Positions 51,464 to 59,145 of a stretch of 64,000 bases of DNA are shown here, piece after piece (the stretch's first letter is position 1; each line of letters begins with the position of its first letter). Origin of the DNA: JACKEQ01 sp041389565 (GTDB taxonomy: Bacteria > Myxococcota_A > UBA796 > GCA-2862545); the NCBI GenBank assembly GCA_041389565.1, contig JAWKRP010000012.1:62001-126000 (forward strand), given 5' to 3'. The notes under the pieces are model-generated. The model was not told the DNA's origin. It searched no databases and saw only the letters and a program-made list of their open reading frames with translations. A program made the translations under genes and the position numbers.

Positions 51464-52984
51464 GTGACCGCCGAGCCGAAAGCCGAGATGTACGGCCCCT
51501 ACCAGCCGACCAAGCTCCTCGCGACGGGGGCGAGCGCGCAGGTGTGGCTGGCCGACGGCCCCGAAGGCGAGGTCGCGCTCAAGATCGCCCGTGGCGAGCG
51601 GCACCAGGAGGCCCTGAAGAAGGAGATCCACGTCCTCTCGCTCGGGGAGCACGAGCGGATCGTGCGTCTGCTCGCTCACGACCCCGACGGCGCCTGGATC
51701 GCGCTCGAGCGGGTGCGCGGCACGATGATGGACGAGTGGTCGCGCGACCAGACGCCCGAAGCCATCGTGCGCATCGCGTTCGAGCTCCTCGAAGCCCTCG
51801 AGCACCTCCACGAGCACGGCGTGGTCCACGGCGACCTCAAGCCCTCGAACGTCATCGTCGACACCGAGGGTCACGCGCGTCTGCTCGACCTCGGCATCGC
51901 GACGCTCCCCGGTGAAGACGTCGCGGGCTTCAAGGGAACCCTCGGCTACGCCGCTCCCGAGCTCCTCCGCGGGCAGGTCCCCACCACGGCCACCGACATC
52001 TACGGCCTCGGGGCCCTCCTGTACACGTGCCTCACGGGGCGCACCCCCTTCATCGCGCCCGATCCCGCGGCCCTCACCTACCTCCCGCTCGTGAGCCTGC
52101 CGCCTCCGCCGGCCACCTTCCGTCCCGACGTTCCGGCGAGCCTCAACCAGCTCCTGCTGGCTTTGCTCGCGCGCGATCCCACCCGTCGTCCCTCGGATCT
52201 GGGCCGCGTGAAGGAAGCGCTCGGGCGCACGATGACGCGCCTCGCCGAGCCCATCCTCGGCATGCTCGAAGAGCGCGAGGAGCTGCGCCGGGCAGTGGTC
52301 GGTACGGCCGACGGAGAGGCCCGTGTCGCGATCATCTACGGCCCTCCCGGGAGCGGGCGCCGCACGCTGATCGGTGAAGCCGTCGAGTACGCGCGCCGCG
52401 AGGGCCTGCCGTACCTCAAGGGGTCCGACCTCAAGGCGGCGGTTGGCCAGCTCCGCGAGTCGCCGCGCCCGTGCGTGATGGTGCATCGCGCACAGCACAA
52501 GGGCGCCCAGCAGCTCGCGAAGCTCATCCTGTCCGACCACCTCCCGTGCCTCCTGCTCCTCCACTCCGACCGTCCGGTGCCGTCCCTCGCAGACACCGGT
52601 GCCATCCAGCTCACGCCGGCGCCGCTCAGCCTGAAGGACGTGACGCAGCTGGTCCGCATCCACGGCGCGGATCCAACGCTCGCCGAGCAGTGGTGGCGCG
52701 ACAGCCTGGGCCTGCCCATCGCCGTCATCGGCCGCATCCAGTCGCACCGGCGCCGCCAGAACGACCTCGAGCCCGACCTGTCGGACCTCCCGCCGGAGTC
52801 CAGGAAGATCCTCGAGCTCCTGCCACCGGGCTCGCCAGTGCGCGTCATGGAGCTCGCCCAGCGTGCGGCCGTGAACGAGCACGTCCTGCTCGACCACTGC
52901 GAGGTCCTGTTCGCGCAGGGCCTCGTCGAGTCCGCGGAAGGCGGGCACTCCATCGTCGCGGTCCCCCTCGGAGGCACCTCGTGA
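51464..52984 (+). CDS. Ser/Thr kinase-like domain fused to an NTPase-like domain
   Basis: A 506-residue fusion starting at GTG. The kinase domain is at about 10-260: VALKIAR with Lys40, VHGDLKPSNVIV where HRD is changed to HGD, LDLGIA in place of DFG, and GTLGYAAPE. The second part (about 265-500) begins like an AAA/STAND NTPase: IIYGPPGSGRRTLIGEA, a Walker A in which the usual Lys is Arg, followed by LLLLHSDRPVPSL and a helical region. The altered motifs suggest a weak or regulatory kinase. It is coupled by GTGA to the acyltransferase gene. Its stop/start overlap makes it the head of a kinase-acyltransferase-reductase operon. Confidence 0.82.
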   Translation: MTAEPKAEMYGPYQPTKLLATGASAQVWLADGPEGEVALKIARGERHQEALKKEIHVLSLGEHERIVRLLAHDPDGAWIALERVRGTMMDEWSRDQTPEAIVRIAFELLEALEHLHEHGVVHGDLKPSNVIVDTEGHARLLDLGIATLPGEDVAGFKGTLGYAAPELLRGQVPTTATDIYGLGALLYTCLTGRTPFIAPDPAALTYLPLVSLPPPPATFRPDVPASLNQLLLALLARDPTRRPSDLGRVKEALGRTMTRLAEPILGMLEEREELRRAVVGTADGEARVAIIYGPPGSGRRTLIGEAVEYARREGLPYLKGSDLKAAVGQLRESPRPCVMVHRAQHKGAQQLAKLILSDHLPCLLLLHSDRPVPSLADTGAIQLTPAPLSLKDVTQLVRIHGADPTLAEQWWRDSLGLPIAVIGRIQSHRRRQNDLEPDLSDLPPESRKILELLPPGSPVRVMELAQRAAVNEHVLLDHCEVLFAQGLVESAEGGHSIVAVPLGGTS

Positions 52985-54549
52985 GCACGACCAGCAGCGG
53001 TCTGTTCGATCCCGTCCCCCGCGAGCTCGTCATCCGCGACCTCCTCGATCGCTCCCGTCGGCGCTTCGATCAGCTCCCCGACGACGTGCTCGCCGAGCTG
53101 CTCGAAGACGCCGTGTACAACGAGCGCAAGCGGCTCGAGCGCGACACCCCCGAAGAGGGCGAGATCTCCCGTCTCGACGGGCTCACCAACGCCCTCGTCC
53201 ACGGAGAGCGCGCCGACTGGACGCAGCACGGGCTCGCGCTCGTGCGCGCCTGGGGCGAGGAGATCCACGGCCGGTTCAGCCAGCGGGCCTACCGCGCCGC
53301 CACGAGCGTGCTGCCGAGCGCGCTCACCGGCATCCTCACGGCCCGTCCGGGTCGGCTCCCCACCTGGGGAGGGCTCGAGTCGCGCATCAAGGTGCGCGGG
53401 AACGTCGAGCAGATCGCGGCGCTCGCAGAAGAAGCGACGCTCGTGCTCGCGCCTACGCACGTGTCCAACATGGACAGCCCGCTCATCGGCTTCGCGCTCT
53501 ACCAGGCCGGCCTGCCGCCCTTCGTCTACGGCGCGGGGCTGAACCTGTTCTCGAACCCCGTCATGGGCTGGTGGATGAGCCGGCTCGGCGCGTACACGGT
53601 CGATCGGCGCAAGAGTTCGCAGCTCTACAAGGACGTCCTGAAGGACTACTCGGTGCGCTGCCTCACCACGCGTCACCACAGCCTGTTCTTCCCCGGTGGA
53701 ACCCGCGCGCGCTCCGGCTCCATCGAGACGCGCGTGAAGAAGGGCCTGCTCGGCACCGCCATCGTCGCCTGGCAGGAGATGCTCGAAGCGAAGCGGCCCG
53801 ACCCCGAGGTCTACGTGGTGCCGCTCACGCTGTCGTTCCAGCTCACGCTCGAAGCGAACACGCTCATCGAAGACCACCTCGCAGAAGCCGGGAAGCAGCG
53901 GTACATCATCACCGACGACGAGTTCGCCCAGCCCCGCAAGCTGTACCAGTTCGCGAGCCGGATGATGGAGCTCGACGCCAGCATCGTGTGCCACTTCGGC
54001 GATCCCGTCGACTGCATCGGGAACCCCGTCTCGTACGACCCCGAGGAGCGGCGCGCACAGGCGGAGCGGCGCCGTCGCTACGTCACCGACGCGAACGGAG
54101 AGGTCGAGCGCGACGTCCAGCGCGACATGATCTACACGAACCGCCTCGCGGACGCGCTCGTGGAGGCCTACCCGCGCTACGCCCACGCGATGGTCACGCA
54201 CGTGGCGGCCTTCACCGGGTGGCGGTGCCTCGAGGAGGCCGTCGGGAGCTCCGACCCGTTCCGTCTGGTGCGGGTGCCCATCGGCAAGCGAACGTTCCCG
54301 CGCCACGTGTTCCTCGAGAAGCTCCGCCACGTCGTCGAGGGCGTGCAGAAGGGCGCATCCGAGGGGCGCTGGAACGCCGAGCTGCCCGACACCGCCGAAG
54401 GGGTGCTCGCAGCGGCGCTCGACCGCTTCGGTCGGTACCACCGCTCGCGCGCCCTCGAAGAGCGCGGGAGCTCGATCGTCGTCCAGGATCCGCGGCTCTG
54501 CTTCTACTACCGGAACCGGCTCGCGTACGCCGCGGAGGCGCTGAAATGA
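52981..54549 (+). CDS. PlsB-like glycerolipid acyltransferase with altered motif III
   Basis: A 522-residue protein from GTG 52981. The PlsC/PlsB-type domain has HVSNMDS at 160-166 (H-x4-D), FVYGAGLNLFSNPVMGWWMS after it, and FFPGGTRARSG at 236-246. The last corresponds to motif III (FxEGxR) but has Gly in place of the Glu. It is shorter than E. coli PlsB (807 residues). Expected reaction: transfer of an acyl group to glycerol-3-phosphate or a related alcohol. It is coupled to its GpsA-like neighbour by ATGA. The longer upstream frame is a shadow of the kinase gene. Confidence 0.82.
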   Translation: MSTTSSGLFDPVPRELVIRDLLDRSRRRFDQLPDDVLAELLEDAVYNERKRLERDTPEEGEISRLDGLTNALVHGERADWTQHGLALVRAWGEEIHGRFSQRAYRAATSVLPSALTGILTARPGRLPTWGGLESRIKVRGNVEQIAALAEEATLVLAPTHVSNMDSPLIGFALYQAGLPPFVYGAGLNLFSNPVMGWWMSRLGAYTVDRRKSSQLYKDVLKDYSVRCLTTRHHSLFFPGGTRARSGSIETRVKKGLLGTAIVAWQEMLEAKRPDPEVYVVPLTLSFQLTLEANTLIEDHLAEAGKQRYIITDDEFAQPRKLYQFASRMMELDASIVCHFGDPVDCIGNPVSYDPEERRAQAERRRRYVTDANGEVERDVQRDMIYTNRLADALVEAYPRYAHAMVTHVAAFTGWRCLEEAVGSSDPFRLVRVPIGKRTFPRHVFLEKLRHVVEGVQKGASEGRWNAELPDTAEGVLAAALDRFGRYHRSRALEERGSSIVVQDPRLCFYYRNRLAYAAEALK

Positions 54550-55439
54550 AGGTCGGAATCCTCGGGGGCGGCCGGTGGGGCCAGGCGCTGGCGCGTCTCG
54601 TCATCGCGGCGGGCAACGAGCCCCTCATCGCGTACCGCGACAAGCGTCCGCCGAACATGCTCAAGAGCACGAAGGACGTCGCGAGCGTTCCTCCCCAGTG
54701 CGACCTGCTGTTCGTGGCGACGTCCGCGAGCGAGGTGCGCCAGGCCATCCAGACCACCCACCCCCACCCCGGCAACCGCATCATCGTGGCCGGTCGCGGG
54801 CTCGAGCCCAGCACGGGCCGGTGGCTCACCGACGTCGTGATGGAGGAGTGCGATGCGGTCCGGGTGGGCGCGCTCGCCGGGCCCGCACCCGTCAGCGAGA
54901 TCCTGAACGGCGGCCTGTGCGCGGGGGTCGTCGCGAGCGACTACGCCGAGGTGCGCCGGCTCGCCACGCAGGCTCTGCACAGCTCCCGGTATCGGGTGTA
55001 CGACTCCGACGACCTCGCGGGCGTCCAGCTGGCGGGCGCCATCGTGCCCGTGCTCGCCACGATGGTCGGGCTCGGGTCCCAGCTCCGCGGCTCGGGGGTG
55101 GGCATGCACGCGATGGTCCTGTCGCGCGGGCTCGCCGAGGCCTCGCGCCTCGCCGTGAAGATGGGCGGAGACGCCAGCACGTTCGCGGGGCTCGCCGGCG
55201 TAGGAGACCTCGTGGCCGCGCAGTCCTCGAAGGACCACCCCAACTTCCTCGCCGGCGTCGCGCTCGCGAAGGGCAACCGCGACTCCGGTCCGCTGCCCAT
55301 CGCCAAGGCGCTGCTCGGGCGCGCGAAGGACCTCCGCGTGGAGATGCCGCTCACTGAAGCCCTCGTCCGCATCTACGACGGCGAGCACCCGCTCGAGGCC
55401 GTCCAGCGCCTGATGGCGCGCGACGCCGCCGCCGAATGA
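54546..55439 (+). CDS. GpsA-like dehydrogenase lacking the catalytic lysine
   Basis: A 297-residue protein clearly of the GpsA fold: VGILGGGRWGQALARLVIAA (NAD site), GRGLEPSTGRWLTDVV, LAGPAPVSEILNGG, RVYDSDDLAGVQLAGA and RGLAEASRLAVKMGGDASTF. But the block that reads GGAVKNVIA in E. coli is AGAIVPVLA here, so the catalytic Lys and its Asn neighbour are gone. The substrate block ending NARTALITRG is GMHAMVLSRG here, losing the Asn and Arg, and SRN is replaced by KDH. It may have lost glycerol-3-phosphate oxidoreduction or act on another substrate. It overlaps the acyltransferase as ATGA. Confidence 0.85.
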   Translation: MKVGILGGGRWGQALARLVIAAGNEPLIAYRDKRPPNMLKSTKDVASVPPQCDLLFVATSASEVRQAIQTTHPHPGNRIIVAGRGLEPSTGRWLTDVVMEECDAVRVGALAGPAPVSEILNGGLCAGVVASDYAEVRRLATQALHSSRYRVYDSDDLAGVQLAGAIVPVLATMVGLGSQLRGSGVGMHAMVLSRGLAEASRLAVKMGGDASTFAGLAGVGDLVAAQSSKDHPNFLAGVALAKGNRDSGPLPIAKALLGRAKDLRVEMPLTEALVRIYDGEHPLEAVQRLMARDAAAE

Positions 55440-55480
55440 GCCCGTCCGCACGGCGCGGTTAACGTTCCGCTCCGCGACGG

Positions 55481-55500
55481 CACCTCCTCGAACGGAGGTG
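55481..55500 (+). promoter_or_regulatory. Hairpin that buries the ribosome-binding site of the TonB-like gene
   Basis: CACCTCC-TCGAAC-GGAGGTG: a 7-bp perfect stem and 6-nt loop whose 3' arm is the GGAGG Shine-Dalgarno box (55494-55498). The start codon TTG 55504 is five bases further on. It could act as an RNA switch or thermosensor. Confidence 0.6.
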
Positions 55501-55503
55501 AGC

Positions 55504-56220
55504 TTGTTCGACACCATCGGCACCCGACGCGACCCCGAGGCCCATCGGCGCCAGGCGCTCGCGACCCTCATCGCGTCCCTCCTCGTCGGGGGAGGCACCG
55601 CGTTCACCCTCGCGCTCGGCGCATGGACGGCCCACGAGGTCCTCGCGCCGCCACCCGTCGACGACACCCCGCTCGTTCTCCTGGAGATCGAGCCGGAGGA
55701 CCTCGAGGTCGAGCCACCCCCAATCGCTCCCCCGCGCCTCGGCGGAGGACAGGAGGCGCAGCAGGGGTCTCCGGACGCCGCCCCCGAGCCCGACGAGCCC
55801 CAGGAGGTCCAGGAGCTCGACCCGACCCCGGTGGACACCCCCGTCACCGACGCCGTGAACCGAGGGGTCGACGGAGGGACCGGAGACGCCGAGACCGACA
55901 TCGACGCGCCCCCCGGGCCGGGCACGGCCTCCGGCGTCCCCGGCGGTACCGGACAGTACGACGCCCGGCCCGTGATCCACCGGAGCGAGGTGGAGCTGCG
56001 CCGACAGGTGATGCCGGAGTTCCCGGACGGCGTGTCGGAGGGCCAGGCATGCCGCGTGTCCATCGACATCGACGCCGAAGGACGCCCCGAAGCGATCCAC
56101 GTCAGCGAATGCGACGCACCCTACGCCCTCGAGGCGAAGCGCGCGATCGAGCGATGGCGCTGGTACCGCCCGGGCCGGGGGGTACGCACGCTGTACCGCG
56201 TGGTGTTCGAGCCCCGCTGA
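55504..56220 (+). CDS. TonB-like energy transducer
   Basis: A 238-residue protein: one N-terminal membrane helix (ALATLIASLLVGGGTAFTLA), a Pro/Glu/Asp-rich periplasmic spacer at about 55-155, and a C-terminal TonB domain (about 170-238: QACRVSIDIDAEGRPEAIHV, AIERWRWYRPG). Such proteins carry inner-membrane energy to outer-membrane receptors. The Shine-Dalgarno box overlaps a GTG at 55498, so TTG 55504 (five-base spacing) is the better start. exbB and exbD are not in the window. Confidence 0.8.
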   Translation: MFDTIGTRRDPEAHRRQALATLIASLLVGGGTAFTLALGAWTAHEVLAPPPVDDTPLVLLEIEPEDLEVEPPPIAPPRLGGGQEAQQGSPDAAPEPDEPQEVQELDPTPVDTPVTDAVNRGVDGGTGDAETDIDAPPGPGTASGVPGGTGQYDARPVIHRSEVELRRQVMPEFPDGVSEGQACRVSIDIDAEGRPEAIHVSECDAPYALEAKRAIERWRWYRPGRGVRTLYRVVFEPR

Positions 56221-56226
56221 CCCCCT

Positions 56227-56811
56227 TCACTCGCGGGAGAACACCAGGCAGAAGTTGTTCGCGGGCATCGCGATCCGCTCGTCCAGCACGAGCCCGTTGC
56301 GGCTCGCCTCAGCGGCGACGTCCGCAGCGTCGCGCACCCCGTAGCGCCCGTCGAGGGAGTGCAGCCAGCGCTCGAACTGTACGTTGCTCTCGGACGTGTG
56401 CGCGCCGTCGACCCGGTACGGGCCGTACGTCACGAGGCGCCCGCCCGGCTCCAGGACCCTGCCCGCCCCGGCCATCAGCGCTTCTGTCGCCTCCCACGGG
56501 CTGATGTGGATCATGTTGATGCACACGATCACGTCGACGGGAGCGGGCCAGTCGGGGTCGTGCACCGACATCCGGCGGGGCGCCTGGAGGTTCGGACCGG
56601 CGTCCTCCCGCCACGCGGCGATGCTCGCCACCGACTCCGGATCGGGGTCGGTCGGGAGCCACTCCACCCCGAGCGCCCCCGAGAAGTACAGCGCGTGCTG
56701 ACCCGTGCCCGCCGCCAGCTCCAGCACGCGGTCTCCCGGCCGCACCACCGCGCGCAGCACGTCGAGGATGGGCTCCCGGTTGCGTGCGGTGGCGGGCGCA
56801 TCTCGTCTCAC
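56227..56811 (-). CDS. DUF938 SAM-dependent methyltransferase
   Basis: A 194-residue class I methyltransferase of the DUF938 family: APATARNREPILDVL at the N-terminus, VLELAAGTGQHALYFS as the SAM loop, WLPTDPDPESVASIAAW, VICINMIHISPWEAT-like strand and GGRLVTYGPYRVDGAHTSES. It starts at GTG with GAGGAGG about five bases upstream. It converges with the TonB-like gene (six-base gap) and is divergent from the transporter. Substrate unknown. Confidence 0.85.
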   Translation of the reverse strand: MRRDAPATARNREPILDVLRAVVRPGDRVLELAAGTGQHALYFSGALGVEWLPTDPDPESVASIAAWREDAGPNLQAPRRMSVHDPDWPAPVDVIVCINMIHISPWEATEALMAGAGRVLEPGGRLVTYGPYRVDGAHTSESNVQFERWLHSLDGRYGVRDAADVAAEASRNGLVLDERIAMPANNFCLVFSRE

Positions 56812-56910
56812 GGGGCCTCCTCGGGCGCGCTTTTCACGCCGGGTTCATCCTCACGACTTATAGTCCGGCGCGATGCTCACCGAACCCCCCGTTCCGAGGC
56901 CGACCGCCCC

Positions 56911-58410
56911 ATGCTGACCGGGATCTACTGGCCCGGACTCGTGGCCGTGCTCGTGTTGTACGCCGCCGTGTTCGCGCTCGGGGTGTGGGCCGGGAACCAG
57001 TCGAAGGGCGACAAGTCGTCCGAGGAGCTGCTGCTGGCCGGGCGCAGCATCCCGCTGTGGATCGGCCTGCTCACGATGACCGCCACGTGGGTCGGCGGCG
57101 GGTACATCAACGGAACGGCGTCCACCACCTACAGCTCGGGCCTGTTGTGGGGCTCGCAGGCGGGGCTCGGCTACGCCGCATCGCTCGTGGTGGGCGGCCT
57201 GTTCTTCGCGCGCCGCATGCGGAGGGCCGGCTACACCACGCTGATCGACCCCCTCCAGGAACGCTACGGAGACGTGTCGGCCGCGATCCTCATGGTGCCG
57301 GCCGTGCTCGCGGAGCTGTTCTGGAGCGCCGCCATCCTCGTGGCCCTCGGCACGACGTTCGGTGTGGTGCTCGGCATCCAGGACACCACCACCGCCATCC
57401 TGTTCAGCTCGGCCATCGCGGTGATCTACACGGTCGCCGGCGGGCTCCGCGCCGTCGCCTACACCGACGTGCTCCAGATGTTCCTGATCATCGGCGGGCT
57501 GTGCATGGCAGTGCCGTTCGTCATCGGGTCGGCGGGCGGGCTCGGTGAGCTCCCGATCGGTCCGCTGGTGCCGGCGAGCGTCGAAGAAGCCGCGTCCTAC
57601 GGCGACTACTTCGTCCTGCTCATGCTCGGCGGCATCCCGTGGAACGTGTACTTCCAGCGGGTCCTGTCCGCGAAGGACGAGAACGCCGCCGCCCAGCTCT
57701 CCATCGCTGCCGGGGTGCTGTGCGCGCTCATGGCGATTCCGCCCGTCCTCATGGGCCTCGCCGCGCAGAACCTCGACTGGCCGGCCCTGCTGGCGGGCTC
57801 CGGCGTCGATGCCACCGATCTCACCAGGCGCTGGGCCACCGACGCGTCCGATGTGCTGCCGTACCTCATGCGCTACGCCGTGCCGCAGTGGGTGGGCGTG
57901 GTCGGGCTCGGCGCGGTCTCGGCGGCCGTGATGAGCTCGGTCGACAGCTCCATCCTCTCGGGGGCCTCGCTCGTGGCGTGGAACGGCTACCGACAGCTGG
58001 TCGACCCCGACATCAGCGGCGACGACATGACGAAGCTCGTGCGTGTGCTCATCGTCGTGCTCGGCATCGCCGCGACGGTCATCGGGCTCACGGTCCAGAG
58101 CATCGGGCTGCTGTGGTACCTCTGCGGCGACATCGTGTACTGCGTGCTGTTCCCGCAGCTCACCCTCGCGCTGTTCGACAAGCAGGCCAACCGCACCGGA
58201 GCCATGGTGGGGTTCGCGCTCAGTGTCGTGCTCCGACTCGGCGGCGGGGTCGCCGTGCTCGGCATCCCCGCGTTCATCCCCTACCCCTCGTTCGGCGACT
58301 TCGAGTTCCCGTTCCGCACGGTGGCCATGCTCACGGGCCTGGTCGTCGCGGTCGTCCTGTCCCGACTCACCGCCTCGTTCGACCCGCCGCGTCCGTTGAG
58401 GTCTGCATGA
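56911..58410 (+). CDS. CHT1-like high-affinity choline transporter (sodium:solute symporter)
   Basis: A 499-residue SSS-family transporter with about 13 hydrophobic helices. It is close to the animal choline transporter CHT1/SLC5A7 in several blocks: TATWVGGGYINGTA, GGLFFARRMRRAGYTTLIDP, VAYTDVLQMFLIIGGL, LLMLGGIPWNVYFQRVLSA and GLGAVSAAVMSSVDSSILSG. Sodium-driven uptake of choline is therefore the likely job. It overlaps the phosphatidylcholine synthase gene by ATGA, which strongly supports choline as substrate. SSS members also carry sugars, proline or betaines, so substrate is inferred, not shown. Confidence 0.88.
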   Translation: MLTGIYWPGLVAVLVLYAAVFALGVWAGNQSKGDKSSEELLLAGRSIPLWIGLLTMTATWVGGGYINGTASTTYSSGLLWGSQAGLGYAASLVVGGLFFARRMRRAGYTTLIDPLQERYGDVSAAILMVPAVLAELFWSAAILVALGTTFGVVLGIQDTTTAILFSSAIAVIYTVAGGLRAVAYTDVLQMFLIIGGLCMAVPFVIGSAGGLGELPIGPLVPASVEEAASYGDYFVLLMLGGIPWNVYFQRVLSAKDENAAAQLSIAAGVLCALMAIPPVLMGLAAQNLDWPALLAGSGVDATDLTRRWATDASDVLPYLMRYAVPQWVGVVGLGAVSAAVMSSVDSSILSGASLVAWNGYRQLVDPDISGDDMTKLVRVLIVVLGIAATVIGLTVQSIGLLWYLCGDIVYCVLFPQLTLALFDKQANRTGAMVGFALSVVLRLGGGVAVLGIPAFIPYPSFGDFEFPFRTVAMLTGLVVAVVLSRLTASFDPPRPLRSA

Positions 58411-59120
58411 GCCAGTTCACTCCCGCCCGCCGCGCGGCCGCCTGGGGCGTGCACGCCTACACCGCGCTCGGCCTGCCGCTCAACATGCTCGGCGCCTGGG
58501 CGCTGTTCGAGCGCGACGCCCGGCTGTTCTTCCTCGCGCAGGTCGCGGCCATCTTCGTGGATGCCACCGACGGCGCCATGGCCCGCGCGGTCGACGTGAA
58601 GTCCGTGCTCCCCGAGTTCAGCGGGCGCCGGCTCGACGACATCATCGACTTCATCACGTTCGCGTTCCTCCCGGCGCTGTCGCTCCCGTTGCTGGGTCTC
58701 GTGCCCGAGGCATGGGCGTGGTTCGGCGCGATCCCCGTGCTCGCGAGTGGCTACGGCTTCTGCCAGGAGCGCGCGAAGACCGACGAGAGCTTCGTCGGGT
58801 TCCCGTCCTACTGGAACATCGTGGTGCTCTACCTGTACGTGCTGAAGGCCCCTCCCACCGTCGTCGTCGGGCTGCTCAGCGTGCTCGCCGTGCTCGTGTT
58901 CGTGCCGATCCACTACGTCTACCCGACGCGCACGCGCATGCTCCGCAAGCCCACCCTCGCGCTCGGCTGCATCTGGGCCGCGATGCTCACCTTCGTGTGC
59001 TGGGACGTCGGCCACCCGCTCGCGGTTCCCATCACCTGGGCGTCGCTCTTCTACCTCGTGTACTACACGGGTATCTCAGCCGTGAACCACGTACAGATGA
59101 CCCGCGCGACTCGGGTATGA
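58407..59120 (+). CDS. pcs: Phosphatidylcholine synthase (Pcs)
   Basis: A 237-residue CDP-alcohol phosphatidyltransferase with about eight membrane helices. The Pcs-type active-site motif is at D55-G-x2-A-R60-x12-G73-x3-D77-x3-D81 (DATDGAMARAVDVKSVLPE, then FSGRRLDDIIDF), matching rhizobial Pcs more closely than phosphatidylserine or glycerol synthases. It condenses choline directly with CDP-diacylglycerol to make phosphatidylcholine. It overlaps the choline transporter by ATGA, so uptake and use are co-translated. Confidence 0.9.
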   Translation: MSQFTPARRAAAWGVHAYTALGLPLNMLGAWALFERDARLFFLAQVAAIFVDATDGAMARAVDVKSVLPEFSGRRLDDIIDFITFAFLPALSLPLLGLVPEAWAWFGAIPVLASGYGFCQERAKTDESFVGFPSYWNIVVLYLYVLKAPPTVVVGLLSVLAVLVFVPIHYVYPTRTRMLRKPTLALGCIWAAMLTFVCWDVGHPLAVPITWASLFYLVYYTGISAVNHVQMTRATRV

Positions 59121-59145
59121 TGCTCTCGGAACGGAGGATTGCCGA

